From: Exophiala sp. HKRS030
Lineage: Eukaryota; Ascomycota; Eurotiomycetes; Chaetothyriales; Herpotrichiellaceae
Assembly (NCBI GenBank): GCA_023897205.1
Contig: JAHWDD010000005.1
Location: 4,898,001-4,962,000 of the forward strand
Reading direction: 5' to 3'
Length of the DNA stretch: 64,000 bases
Shown here piece after piece: positions 1 to 11,235 of this stretch. Under the pieces are notes generated by a model. It was not told the origin of the DNA, did not search any database, and saw nothing but the letters and a program-made list of their open reading frames with translations. Position numbers and translations under genes: made by a program. Position 1 is the stretch's first letter; each line of letters begins with the position of its first letter.

Positions 1-2268
1 TCCAAAGCTGCGGAGCAAATTCAAACTGAACAGGTACTGCACACTTTCACTCTTGCTCGACGAGTTCTCGGCTTACGTTACGTTTCATAGGATCAGCTGT
101 TGTCTCCTGGAAAAGCAGTCTCGACGCCGGAAGAGGTTGCTCTCCTAGCCTATGTCCTCAACGCGACGGGCCGGGCTTCGGAAACGGTCAAACTGCTACG
201 AGGGGACACACTCAACTTGAACTCGAAGATTGGCAAATTAGATCCTCAATTGACACTATCACTACTCCTGCAATCCCTCGAGGCCGCCGAGAGCTGGGAT
301 GAGGCTGCTGAATACACCCAGACACTACTTTCGAGTCCAGTCTATCAATCAGACGATCGCGTTTGGGCGCTTTGGCTTAAATCTCAAAGTCATTCAGTCA
401 CAGAATCGTAAGCAGTTGACGTCGAGACCAGATTTTCGGATCATCTAACAGCAGACAGGCGACAGACATCTATCACGGAATTACTTGACTCTGCGTGCAC
501 ATCAAGACCAATCTCGAGAGCATCGTATATCGCCAAGTTGAAATATCTGCGGAGTCGCAATGACGACAAGTCACTTGTCCAGCTGCTTCAGACATGTGAG
601 GAATATGCCAATGCCTTTTCAACCAAGGCCTTCTGCTTCGATGATATCAAAGATGCTCTGGAACAACTCGATGAAGAGCACTTCAGAACATTCACTCAAT
701 CACGATCGGAAGACAAGAGCATCCTTGGACAACTTTTCAGCTTGAAGCTTGAGTACAGCAAAATCCTTTCTTCCGGTTCAGAGGATGTCCTGATAGACTT
801 GGCGAGTCGAGCGCTCACCCTTTACCAAAGTTCCTTGTCACAATCACCAGCCTGTCCCGAAGCGGTCTTCCTAGCTGTTCTTGCACTCCTTCGATTGTCA
901 GCGAAGGAAGGAGGTTATCGCTATGCTATCCGCGCAATAATCATCCTCGAAGCGGCGAGGAAAGCATTCGAGGACTACTACTTGTTCACCGTGTTGCTTG
1001 TACAACTTGGGTCACATCTGGGCCTTATCTCATCGGCAATGGAGACATTCACGAAACTCAGTGTCAAAAACCTACAGTATGAGACAGTTGCGCATCTCAT
1101 ACTCACCAGGATTTCCAGCCTCCATCCGTCACCCAGTATTGGAGCGGATGGTTCATTCGATCCTCTAGACGTCCTCGATACCGGACTCACCATTTTAGAA
1201 AATGCAGACATGGCACTGGTGCGAGGTATTCGAGAAGCTCTCCGATACAACAACTACTCCAACATAAGCAACAGCGTCAGAATGCGGCGCGACATGAAGA
1301 ATAGCGCTAGTCGACAGTTGTACACAATCGAGGAGCGGAAAGTGAGACGAGTGCTAGGCTTCTCAGAGGATGCGATTCTCGAACAGAATGCGGAAATAGT
1401 GATCGATCATCGAGACTGGGCATACCTTCCAAACTATCGTAAAGACGATCGACAGGTTCTTGAAGGGATCCAATGTGGTCCTATACAAAGAAAAGGATGG
1501 ATCGATGCCATGCGGTTGCTGGACAACGTAACAACATATTTCAACGCCGACTTGGCCGGCCATGCGACTATCTTACCCAAGCTCGTGGACCATATAACGA
1601 ACGGTCTCTCTACCATCGACAAATTGTCCAAACAGCAACTCGCAGAGCTGACGAGTTCAGAGACAAAGAACCTGGAAGCTCACAAGCTGATGGCGAAGGC
1701 GGCCATACTTCTGCACGACACCTCTCCGACACGAGAGAAGATTGAAGAAATCACTAGTCCACTCAAAGCCTGGTTACAAGACATCCTCACAGCGGAGAAA
1801 ACACCCACTGCCCCAGCCCACGCAGCAGGCTTTCAGATATTCACCTGGGAGCAACTCCACACCAGCATCTCTCGCCTGGAGACATTACAAGTCGTGGCCA
1901 TGTTACTGGGAGTTCTGAGCCGGAGAGCCAAAGGGAAAAGCAAAGCCGCGGCAGCCATTCCCAAAGACGAAATCTCAACACTACAGACTCTGGTCACAGA
2001 CGTGGAGAAACAAATACATGAGAACGCACGGTCTGTCAGGGAGGGCATCAATGCGTCAGGCGTGTTGGGAAAATTGGTAGATTTGGGATATGCTAGGAAG
2101 TTGGAGGATGATGGAGACGCGGAGAGAGTGGACTTGACGCAATTGGAACAGGTGCTCGAGAAAATCGTGGATGAAGTCACGATGGAGACTATTTGCGGGA
2201 AGATCAAAGGTAGCTGGGAGGGTGCATTGGATGGAGTACTTGCTGTGAAGGTCCGCATTTGGAAATAG
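1..2268 (+). CDS. MDM20: NatB N-terminal acetyltransferase auxiliary subunit (Mdm20/NAA25 family), 5' partial
   Basis: This is the non-catalytic subunit that anchors the NatB acetyltransferase to the ribosome, where NatB acetylates nascent proteins starting Met-Asp/Glu/Asn/Gln. The call rests on overall resemblance to the fungal Mdm20 family: helical TPR-like text with no catalytic motif, and a C-terminal half of the expected type. The window begins inside the gene, so the N-terminus and start codon are missing. I place introns at 34-90 (GTACTG...TAG) and 408-458 (GTAAGC...ACAG). Both restore one continuous frame: CAG|GAT in phase 0, then TC|G. The exons are 1-33, 91-407 and 459-2268, ending in TAG. 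The many leucine-rich helical repeats fit a TPR superhelix. It converges on the proteasome gene, with about 520 bp between the stops. Family assignment is from memory of the family, not from a search. Confidence 0.8.
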
Positions 2269-2789
2269 GGAATACCCGGTGCTGCATTTAGCTAGGAGCA
2301 CGGGTAGTAGGACAATTGCTGCGGTCGACGGCGAGATCAAGTGATGATCAAACATGAGGGATTGACTTCAATCGCATTTTGCCTTTATGGGGCTTCTTTC
2401 GAGATCCGCCCGAGCTTCTACTTGAGCCGTTTGAACACGGCAACCAATGCAGTCCGACAGGAACTGCTCGCCAGTGCGTTGGATGGGTACAGAGGATAGC
2501 CATTGACCTTGTGACCGTACGCAGTCGAAGAGCATCGATATGATACAATCCACCTGTAAATTGAACAGACGCCAGGCCAGCTCCGCCCTCGCCGATCCAG
2601 AGAACTCGTAAAGGCTGATTCACGCACGCTCATCAAGTCGATTGTGCAGCTGTGGCTTTCGATGATTTCCCACTACCGCCAAAGCCGCAACCTCCCAGCG
2701 CGTCCGACCGTGCAGACAGAGAACGCCGTTGCATGATGACCAGGTCTGATAATAGTACACAAATGCAAGACATTTATTAGAGGAGCGAT
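2269..2789. other. Intergenic, convergent 3' ends
   Basis: This is the spacer between two converging genes. Several overlapping minus-strand ORFs of 60-90 codons occupy different frames of the same bases, and none resembles a known family. I see no RNA gene or repeat here. Confidence 0.6.
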
Positions 2790-3620
2790 TTAGTCTTGTC
2801 TTCCTTTTAGTAAGCGCTTTGTGACTTTATCTTTCTCGATAATGTAGACGTGGGCACCCCAGCCGGATAGAGCATCTCTGTCGACGGCGTTGAGCAGGGC
2901 TTGTGAGATAGTTTCGAATAGTTCTTCGGGTTCCTGAGTGAGAGAAATGGGTTAGCCGGACTAATGGCACATAACGATTCGTAGAATTGATTACAGCAAT
3001 GGAAACGAATGCGAACCTACCAGATCGGGCTCCCATAAACCTTCACATGTTCCAAATAATTGATCACTTGCAGTACCGGCAACGATGAAATCCTTTGCGA
3101 AATCTATACATCCGATGGAATCAAAGCCACAAATGAATGGCTTCCCCGTTGTGTGGTTGATTCCTGCCAGTACGGGACTGACGAACCAAGGACCAAATCT
3201 ACGTTCGTAGAGTGACGAGGAAACGAGGTTGGCAAGTGTTTGGGGGAGATATTTCGTTCTTCTCGTAAGCGGTACATGTTCACTTTGTAGCGGAATGTGT
3301 CTGAGACGGTTTGAACATCGGTTGCAAGCCCTGTCAGTCCGAGGAAGACTGAGGGTGCGTAGTTGAAGATCTTGGGGAAGTTGTTGGATACAGTTAAGGC
3401 CTGAAGACCTAGTCGGAGATCGCACGCTATGGCAACACAGTCTTTGCCAACCATGGCAACGCATGCGCCTCCATCTGATAGAGCCGAAGGATTAGTCGCA
3501 AGGACAAAGTGTTTTGGGGAGCAATGTTAGTGGACGTACTGATGTCAAAAGGACTGCTCTACAGGACTGTTAGATATTGCAACCTCGCAAACAGACGGTG
3601 AAGCTGGCGGAACATACCAT
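2790..3620 (-). CDS. PUP3: 20S proteasome subunit beta-3 (PUP3/PSMB3), with a one-base frameshift
   Basis: This is a structural, non-proteolytic beta subunit of the 20S core. I build four exons on the minus strand: 3620-3618 (the ATG alone), 3558-3540, 3474-3021 and 2933-2790. The introns are 59, 65 and 87 bp with GTATGT, GTACGT and GTAGGT donors. The product starts MSSPFDINGGACVAM and runs to about 205 residues, the normal length. Landmarks are GGACVAM near the N-terminus, [28 protein letters not shown], and a C-terminal segment reading [15 protein letters not shown]. The frame breaks between ERNISP and TLANLV, at the TTT-GGGGG run 3239-3246, where one base is lacking. Exon lengths sum to one less than a multiple of three, which agrees. 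The gene is essential in fungi, so an assembly error is likelier than a null allele. It diverges from the UBX gene. Confidence 0.9.
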
Positions 3621-4184
3621 GTTTTATGATGGGATCGGGATGAAAGCAAGATGCTCGGAGAGACGAGGAGATGAGCTGCAGGCGATAGAGGGATGATAAA
3701 ACCGTGGACGGTGGTGAAGAAGTGTGGTCGAATAGATGTGTCTACATATGGTTCCTTACCCAAAGTCGCTGAACTGGACGCAGGCAATTGCTAGACAACG
3801 CGTTCCTGTCGTTCTACAGCGGAGTGTTGCAGGGCCTTGTCGCTAGTGCGGATCATCTGATAGAAGTTACTGCAATGACGCCTGCGCCCGTGCCTGTCCT
3901 GTGGCTGCAGGGGTCCCGCTATTATCAACCATGGAAGTTGGAGCCTCGTCGCCGACTCGATGATTTCCAGACAAATCCAAACAACAAGGGCGATACTCCA
4001 AGTTATGTCACTTAAGCAATTCTAGATCCTTCGCTCCACAAATGTATACTAGTATCCCAAAACACTCACCTTACTTTTGATCTCTCACCCTCCCTGTTTC
4101 CGTTCATCAACGGAGCGCCATTCTCAATTGCCCCACAGTCTTCACCCAGGCTCCAACACCCTACTATTGCCATCATCTCACCCC
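3621..4184. promoter_or_regulatory. Divergent promoter region, PUP3 / UBX gene
   Basis: About 565 bp lie between the two start codons and must hold both promoters. A 75-codon plus-strand ORF (3788-4015) lies inside but has no recognisable content. I could not identify a specific proteasome-type control element by eye. Confidence 0.5.
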
Positions 4185-5750
4185 ATGTCTGCTCATGTAG
4201 TGGTGATCGACTCGGCCGCGAGGCGGCATGTCGTCAAAACAACACCGAACAAGCATCTCAGCGATGTCGTTCAAGAGGTATCCGCTAAGCTGGGCATAAA
4301 CCCAGCGCAGTACGGTCTGAAGTAAGTGCGTCTCCGCCCGCTGCCTGATGTTCCACGTATTCTGACCATGACTTACAGGCACAATAATAAGCCTATCGAT
4401 CTCTCAAGGACTGTCCGTCTATCCGGCCTGTCTTCCGGCGCAAAACTCGAACTCATCCAACTTTCTAAGTCCGCAGGCGTCGTATCAATAGCACTACAAC
4501 TTCCAGAGTCCGAGGCAAGAGGCCAGCCAAACCTCCGGCTTACAGACAAATTCCCAAGTTCTACTACTTTATGGCTAGTTCTAAGGAAGTTCGAGGCTGG
4601 GGTTGCGGGAGGCGGCGGCCAACCTCGAAATTTCACAGCGAGAGGAGTACCGTCAGCCCAAGGTGCTAGCGGTGCCGGTCGACTGTATTACGAACAACCT
4701 GTGCTGAATTGCTTGAATCGAGAGCTTTCCTCCTTTACAGATTTGCAGAAAACCCTAGCCCAGCTTGGTCTCAACAGCGGGTCTGCTTTAATCAGATTAA
4801 GCTTCCAGCCAACAGACAGACCTTTGGAAGAAGCCATGTCGGAGATACAGGGCTACTTTGATGCTGTGGATCCTCCTACTACCTCCGAAGCACCTGTTCC
4901 TACGAACGCAGTGCCAGAATCATTGACGTCGACATCCCAACAAGAGGAGAAGGCGGAAGCGACTGAAGAGCTTGAGATTCCAGATACCTCCGCTCCTGCC
5001 TCTGCTATTGACCAAGAACCCTCTAATCCTTCATCTTCCACACCCGCCACGACTACCACATCTAGTGGTCGGCCACTGTCTATATTTCGACCTCCGAGTT
5101 CATCCACACCGTCAGCAGCCCTTCTGTCTCACAATGACACAGATTACGTCCCAACAGTTGAGCATGCACAGATTCATCAGAAGATGCTCAATGACAGTAC
5201 TCGAAACCGTCGCTTACCTACTGAAGCGGAAATTCAAGCTCAAGCAAAAGAAGAAGCTGCCAAATGGGCACAAATCACCGAAGTGGAGATCAAAGTCCGC
5301 TTTCCTGACCAAAGTGCCGTGAGTGCGAAGTTCAAGCAAGACGATACAGGAAGTGATCTTTATGGCTTCGTTCGAGATTGTTTAGAGGACAAGTGGCAGT
5401 CAGAAACTTTCATTCTGCGTAATCCTGGCGTTAGAGGCAAGAATGAAGTTGTACCAGACGATACGGGTAAAAGGTTGATTCGAGATCTTCAACTCAAGGG
5501 CCGGGTTCTCGTGACGTTCGACTGGGACGAGTCCAAAGCAAGTTCACAGGCGAGACTCATAAAAGCTGTCTTGAAACCTGAGTTGCAAGCCAAGGCTCAA
5601 GAATACAAGTCCCCAGAGATCACGACCCAGAACGACGACACAGATGATCCTGGCCTGAAAGTCAATCTAGCCAAGAAAGAGTCTACGGACGATGGAGGAG
5701 AAAGCAAGAAGAAATTGCCTAGGTGGTTAAAGGGTTTGGCAAAGAAATAG
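4185..5750 (+). CDS. UBX-domain protein with N-terminal TUG ubiquitin-like domain (Ubx4/ASPSCR1 type)
   Basis: This is a probable cofactor of the AAA ATPase Cdc48/p97, by family. Exons are 4185-4321 and 4379-5750. The 57-bp intron has GTAAGT and TTACAG ends and splits a Lys codon. The product is 502 residues. Residues 4-75 form a ubiquitin-like fold of the TUG-UBL1 type (HVVVIDSAARRHVV... to LSGLSSGAKLELI). A low-complexity Ser/Thr/Pro/Glu segment fills about 200-290. The UBX domain lies at about 340-430 (TEVEIKVRFPDQSAVSAKF through GRVLVTFDWDE). The tail is Lys-rich (KKKLPRWLKGLAKK). I chose the ATG at 4185 over the upstream in-frame ORF start at 4077 because the ubiquitin-like domain begins immediately after it. 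The human relative tethers GLUT4 vesicles; in yeast Ubx4 aids Cdc48 in ERAD. Which role applies here cannot be told from sequence. Confidence 0.88.
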
Positions 5751-6205
5751 AGAAATCAAGTCCAAGCTACATGAACCTACCATATGCTCTTCGATATGCT
5801 CCCTGACCAATGTATGGCTCTCCACACAATTTCTCGAGGACACCGTTGAGGAAAGGCTATTAATATGCTCTTCCATTCTTGAGGCATAAGCAGTAAAGAC
5901 CCGAATCTTCCATACCACTCTGCCTTCATTCTCTCCATGGCTTGCACGGTGTAAGAAACGAACAATGACCCGTTCGAGGTAGAAACAATTGTTGCAAGCA
6001 TTCAACCAGCCTCGTTACTCCAACATAAGGCTTAAACCCGGAGGCCCCGCACTAGTAACTCCGGCGCTAATGAATATTCCGCACAATGAGATCCAAGTTC
6101 AATTATGAGACGGTAATGCGGGTGAGGGACTGCGCAACTTCGACTTCTCAACCATCCAGCGAATATTTCTCGAATCTCGTCAATACTAAGCAACCGACAT
6201 TCAAG
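5751..6205. other. Intergenic: UBX 3' end and RPL38 promoter
   Basis: This is a tandem spacer of about 455 bp. It must include the 3' region of the UBX gene and the promoter and leader of the ribosomal protein gene. Minus-strand ORFs here are short and overlapping and look spurious. Confidence 0.55.
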
Positions 6206-6993
6206 ATGCCTTCCGAAATCACCGACATCAAGCAATTCCTTGAAATTGCCCGCAGAAAGGATGCTACTGGTGAGTTAGGATCCTTCCTCCCAAATCTTGT
6301 TGCGGAAGACGACACGAAAAAAGCAGCAGTTGTAGAGGATGGCAAGAGGTTTTTGGCATCATGCGCATCTTACTCTGAAATTGGTGGCTGACGATTTTGG
6401 TCTGTTCGGCTTAATCTAGGTGCCCGTCTGAAGAAATCCTCCAAATCAAAGGAAATCAAGCTGAAGCTCCGAGGAAAGCGTTTCCTGTACACCCTGAACC
6501 TCAAGGACGCAGATAAGGCGGATAAAATCAAGCAGAGCTTGCCACCCAGTAAGTCTTTGCATATCAATCTAGTCCAGAATTTTCCATGAGGTTTCCTTTT
6601 GGGGAGATTGTGAATCTCAGAAGCATGATGGCCGTGGTGCGTTACTGGTGGATAAGTCCAGGCAATAGACGGAAAGCGAGAAAGAAACCAAAAGAAGTCG
6701 CAAGCTGGTGAAGCAGGCTGGGAACACATGAAATGCATCATGCGAGGCCATGCTATGGCTCGGACACCGCAATTCCGCATACCCCTCTCAGCACCTGTCT
6801 TATAGTCTATGCACGATCGGCCGTCAGAGAGAACAGCATCACACCATTTGGAACACAGCACCCTTTCTATCCCTTCACAGTCTTCAGATGAGCTTTCCAA
6901 GTTCCAGAAATCACAAACTAACACATCATCCACCACACAGAGTTACCGTTCCAAGAGATCAGCAAGAAGAACAAGAAGCCCAAGAAGGACTAG
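6206..6993 (+). CDS. RPL38: 60S ribosomal protein L38 (eL38)
   Basis: This is a small structural protein of the large cytosolic ribosomal subunit. Three exons, 6206-6269, 6420-6548 and 6941-6993, encode 81 residues, the usual eL38 length. The N-terminus [20 protein letters not shown] and the core [21 protein letters not shown] are diagnostic. The C-terminus KKNKKPKKD is the expected basic tail. Intron 1 (6270-6419, 150 bp) has GTGAGT and CTAG ends. Intron 2 (6549-6940, 392 bp) has GTAAGT and ACACAG ends with a CTAAC branch site, and is by far the longest intron in the window. All three exons join in frame with no base missing. Long introns in ribosomal protein genes are common in fungi and sometimes host snoRNAs; I found no convincing one here. 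Confidence 0.95.
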
Positions 6994-7759
6994 AAAGCCC
7001 GAAAGGCAGCGAGAGTTGCACAGTACGCCTTTCCAAATGCCGCGGCTCACGAATTCGGCGATCTTTACGAAGATCTAGCAAGGACCCTGTAACTTTGGAA
7101 CCTCAAGCCAACAGCCAGTGTCTCATCATTCAGACTCATCGAAGCGAATTCGTCCCAAACTTTCCTCAAAAACACATCCTTTCTCCTTCGACGTACTGTT
7201 CTCTCTCCTCCTGGTGCGGTCTGGTCTGAGTGAGGTTGGCTTTGCCGTGTGGACTTTACGCAGGATCATGGATTCTACAGCCAATGTGGGTTGAGTGAGA
7301 TGGCGTTGTGTCTGCGACAAAATTGGGGGTTTTTTGTTCAAAATCTGCCGGGCATCAAGCAAACCAAACAACGAAGGGAGTGCATGAGCCCGTTACGAGT
7401 CAAGCCTTCTTAGGAATACATCCACGAAACAAAATCAAAATATTGCTTCAATGAATACCTCAGATCTGTTCGCAACCTGCGGAAACCCATGCCGAACTGA
7501 AATTCTTGCGCTAGCGATGAAAGAGGTTGATCGATCATCGGCTATGAATCCCCCTATAACCCTCGTCGCTGAAAAAGACATGACCTTACCCTGCTGTTTA
7601 CGTGCTTTAATTCGTCCTCAGGGCCTCACACGCCCTGAGAAGGTAAATAAAGGTATTCCACTTCATGATAGTCATCTTTGCCTTGATGCCGAGCACGAAT
7701 TCCATCTTGACTACTGCTACCACCACCAACCCAATCGAGGACCACATCCCTTGCACACC
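6994..7759. other. Intergenic, convergent 3' ends of RPL38 and NAT9
   Basis: This is a 766-bp spacer with no supportable gene. The plus-strand ORF at 7451-7981 begins here but mostly runs antisense to NAT9. Confidence 0.55.
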
Positions 7760-8773
7760 TCAATTCCCATTCCCGAAATAACTGACTTCAGCTCCTACCT
7801 TGACGAAGCCAATGCCCTCGAACAGGGCAATACTCTTGCCATTATCCTGACCGATTTTGACGGCGAAGAAGTCGAACCTGCGTTGTTGCTCAATGCCGTT
7901 CTCACTGACATTATGCCCATCCTCACCGTTAGCCCCAGCATCGATGTCGCCGTTTTCCATGTCTCGCCTGTTCCACCGTGAAAACTCGCACAGGATCTCT
8001 GCTTCGTGGTCCATCACATATCGCAAGAATGCCTTGACCGACGCTTTGCCTAACCCTTTGCCACGCTGCTCTCGTTCCGCGATCATCAGTTCTAACTCGC
8101 CTATAGTTGACTGTATGTTGCCCTCATGGTCATCACCTTCGTCGTCGTCGTCATCATCATCCTGTAAGGAGATGAACATATTGACATCACCAACCATTCT
8201 CACCGGCTTGTGGGCCACAATCTCACGCCCACTACCACCACCGCCACCACCACCAACATCATCACCCTCAATACTTGAACTTCCCGGTGGTTGTTGGCAA
8301 CAGATGATGAATGTCAGTTTATCGCCATCGACGCGCCAGCTGCGCTGCATAGCATATTCTTCGTCTAGAGACAACGGTTCTGACGCCGTCAGGGTCTGGA
8401 TTTCCTGATGGGATTGACAAACGTGTCAGCATGTAGTTCACAACCCCAACGGGCGCGGACGTAGGGTATGGTTTGTAGCGTATCGATTTCACATGCGCTT
8501 GTCTAGTAGCGTCCATTCCCATCGACTGCCACAAGCCGCTATGTACCATAGACCCGTAAGAACACGCCAGTCTCGACATCTCTGCCCTCGCTCCCTTTCT
8601 ATGCCCTCGTCGCCACCACCACCACCACCATCCCCGACAGCCCAACCACAACAACAACGATGACGCACGGAACTCACCTCATCTTTCATCCATTCATGGT
8701 ACTGCGGCACATGGTGAGCCGAGTACGGCACAAGCGCGAGTCTCGTCGTGGATATGGCTGTGGTGGATGTCAT
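7760..8773 (-). CDS. NAT9-type GNAT N-acetyltransferase
   Basis: This is a putative acetyltransferase of the GNAT fold, NAT9 subfamily. Exons are 8773-8678 (32 codons, ending WMKDE) and 8404-7760, joined by a 273-bp intron with GTGAGT donor and CATCAG acceptor in phase 0. The product has about 246 residues. The N-terminus reads LALVPYSAHHVPQYHEWM, followed across the splice by IQTLTASEPLSLDEEYAMQ and SWRVDGDKLTFII, the typical NAT9 opening. The middle holds a poly-Gly stretch and an Asp-rich stretch, a low-complexity insertion between conserved strands. The acetyl-CoA loop region is EREQRGKGLGKASVKAFL, matching the GNAT R/Q-x-x-G-x-G/A motif. The C-terminal part has GFVKVGAEVSYF. Its in vivo substrate is not predicted by sequence. 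Codons are normal and no frame break is seen. Confidence 0.85.
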
Positions 8774-9457
8774 TGGACGTCAGTAACAGACTAACAGTGT
8801 TTATCATAAGCGGCTCGTCAAAGGACAGGGGGTCTTGCGTATTGTAATAACGTTTTAACAAGAAGAAAAACAATGTGGGCAAGGCTTTGCCTCCAAAGGA
8901 AATGGGGTGAGCGTGTTGCTGACGAGGAGAGGTGTGTGTTTTACCGGTGTGTTCGTTGATGCGCATCGTGCTTGGCTTATGTGTTTCAAACACGATCCGA
9001 GTAGTTAGAGCTCAGAGGCTTGTTGTTATCATGGTTGAGATTGTCTCTTCTGGATATTGCTGTTGCGCGGTGCCATATTTGATGCGAGTCGAAGTTGTAT
9101 CGTTTGTGGGGGAACGGTCTACGATGCTTCAACTTTTATCTACCAGTCCGGGTTTATCCGCACAATGCAAAGCCGTAGTTAGTGAGTGGTTGTATTACAC
9201 TATTGTTTACAGTATCAATAAGAAGGAAAAGCAATGCCTTTGGGGTTTGGTGGTTTGACAAGGAGTCGTCAATCTCCTTTGCATGGTGTGGCCCAGTCTG
9301 ACTTCTCTAGGTAGACTGCCCTGGGGGAAATCTGATGAATTGACATCTTGCTTGATCTATTTCTATCCTCTACATTGCTATCGCTATATGTGCAATAGAT
9401 CTAGGTGTACCCGTGTCTAAATCTATGTCTTCGTGGATTTCGCAGAAGGATGCTCTT
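8774..9457. promoter_or_regulatory. Upstream region of NAT9, no gene seen
   Basis: About 680 bp lie upstream of the NAT9 start. ORFs at 8694-8993 (-) and 8932-9258 (+) overlap and carry no family signal. I see no strong repeat or RNA gene. Confidence 0.45.
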
Positions 9458-10130
9458 TCAGTACATTGATCTTCGCCAGCCGGTCCTCCTCTTATGATGT
9501 GGACGGCGCGTGTCGTGAGTTCGCTCACCGAATCCACTCTGGAGATTTCTATACTGTGTGCGTGGAGGTACTTGTGCTCGATTGTGTCCTCTTAGCGTCC
9601 CGATCTTCACGGAACAAACATTTCTGTGTCGAAAACTCCCCAGGCGGTACAATTGGGAATGTGTCCCGTTGTAGGAATCGATGTCCGGCGGAAATATCGA
9701 TTCCTTCGACCGCCGGCACCAGGTAGTTTTGCTAATCAAGCATGATCCAGGCTCTGCTGAGAGACATTCATGTTGCGTTGTTCTCACTCGCCTGCACTGC
9801 TGAGGAGTTTTTTCAGTGATTTGTAGAATGCAGAAGAGAGTCGTCGATCTTCCATAAGACTTTGACAACGCCGGCACTCGGCCGGGGTTTGTTGGTCTCG
9901 AAGCGACACTCTGTAGCACTCTGCGAAACCGCCAATCCAGGGCATGATGTGAGCAAGTCGAGATGGTGCAACTTCAAAGAGCTCGGGATCCATCTGAACT
10001 GTCCATCTTGCATGAACAATTCAGAAGTCGACCATGACTTGCGGCTCGTCCTGATGGATGATGCATCGATTCTTGACCAGAATCCACATTCTTGGTCGTA
10101 CGAAAACGTTATAATCTTCGGTCCTCGAAC
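9458..10130 (-). pseudogene. Gene-like unrecognised sequence downstream of PXR1, interrupted by TGA
   Basis: Reading the minus strand just after the PXR1 stop, one frame gives gene-like text (VRPRMWILVKNRCIIHQDEP), then a TGA at 10021-10023. It continues in the same frame with VQMDPELFEVAPSRLAHIMP and a CRRC motif, ending near 9784. A GTGAGA donor near that end and a GATTAG acceptor about 56 bases later would join it to the frame ending at 9458. I do not recognise a family. It may be a decayed gene, a gene with a sequencing error, or two overlapping small ORFs; a start at ATG 9993 would avoid the TGA. No function is proposed. Confidence 0.3.
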
Positions 10131-10142
10131 CTCACCGGATCT

Positions 10143-11235
10143 TCATCCAGTTTTCATGAATATTTCGTCCAGTCCTTTCATATCTGAAAATGCCATTCTC
10201 TTGGCCTGGATGTTTCGACCGCGTAACAGATGACGTCCACCTTTAACAGGAGTCGGAATCGCAGTTTTCACTGGGAGTGGGGTCGTAGTTGTGACTGACC
10301 TTTTCCGCTTGAGATTTGAGGATGTTGAGTCCTCATTACCGGAAGAGGCAGAAGATACAGGCTCGTCGGGTGCGAGGGTATGTGCTGAAGTGCAGCTGGA
10401 AAGGTGTTGCTGATCCTTCTCGTCTTCGGATTGATCGTCTTCGCTAGAAGATTGTTGAGATTTTGCTTGTCGTTTTGCGCTCTTTGCGGCTTTCTTTGCG
10501 GCCTTGGCCTCTCTTCGTATTCTTCGGGCCTCTTTTCGCTGTTTCTTTTCTTCCTTCCTCTTTTGCTTCTCGGTGTCTTTAGCAGCCCCGTTATCAGAAT
10601 CTTGGGATTCACCACTTTGATCTCTAGATTCATTCACATTCGCTTGCTCGATCTCTTCACCAGTTCCGAAAGTTTTTTCTCCCACCAACGTCCCACCCTT
10701 GACGAATACCATGCCTCCCCATCTCCCTTTAGCATACATCTCCAACTTACGATCCTCGACCTTTTTCTCCATTGCCTCGACCTCCTTGTCACTCTTTCCA
10801 TTCAGCCTTCCCAACATAGCCTGAAAAGCATCTAACCCGGTTCTCTGTCCCTCAATATCCTTGCTCTTGGTCTTGGCTCCTAGCCCTAGATTGTTATCTT
10901 TGAACAAAATCCCGACTCTGGCGGCTGCGAGACGATCCGCATCATTAACAGCGAGATGTGAGGACGACCGGTTGCCCAAAGACTGCCCCTCCGACCAGCC
11001 CTGTTGCACCATCATGCGTTGGCCGAAGGATGTGGATGCCTGTTGAGACCATGCTAGGTTGCGGGGATCATGTGCAATTCTGCTTCGTCTGCAAGGTCGT
11101 TCAGTCAGTCGATAGATCCCAAATGTGCACGGTGGGACTTTGGTGAGTCCGAATTCAATGTGAAGAGTAGAATGCTTTCATGCAAGGTAAAAAGAAATGC
11201 CAGCATGCATACCTCTTTGGTTCGGCGAGCCCCAT
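10143..11235 (-). CDS. PXR1: PXR1/GNO1 G-patch nucleolar protein (PINX1 homologue)
   Basis: This is a nucleolar G-patch protein. The family stimulates the DEAH helicase Prp43 in rRNA and snoRNA maturation, and its human relative also inhibits telomerase. Exon 1 is 11235-11213 (MGLAEPK plus two bases of Arg), exon 2 is 11088-10143, and the intron is 124 bp with a GTATGC donor. The product is 322 residues. The N-terminus MGLAEPKRRSRIAHDPRN is the family signature. The G-patch runs from about residue 28 to 72 (SFGQRMMVQQGWSEGQSLGN through NNLGLGAKTK). Next come TGLDAFQAMLGRLNGKSD and YAKGRWGGMVFVKGGTLV. A long Lys/Arg/Glu-rich coiled segment with several nuclear-localisation-like clusters follows, and the C-terminal GLDEIFMKT is also typical of the family. 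The frame is intact throughout. Confidence 0.92.

Noticed and set aside
3239..3246. Programmed -1 frameshift in PUP3
   Set aside because: No canonical slippery heptamer is present, and the same kind of one-base loss recurs in eight unrelated genes, so undercalled homopolymers explain it better.
7451..7981. Plus-strand ORF of 176 codons overlapping NAT9
   Set aside because: Its second half is antisense to the conserved NAT9 exon and it has no family signal of its own.
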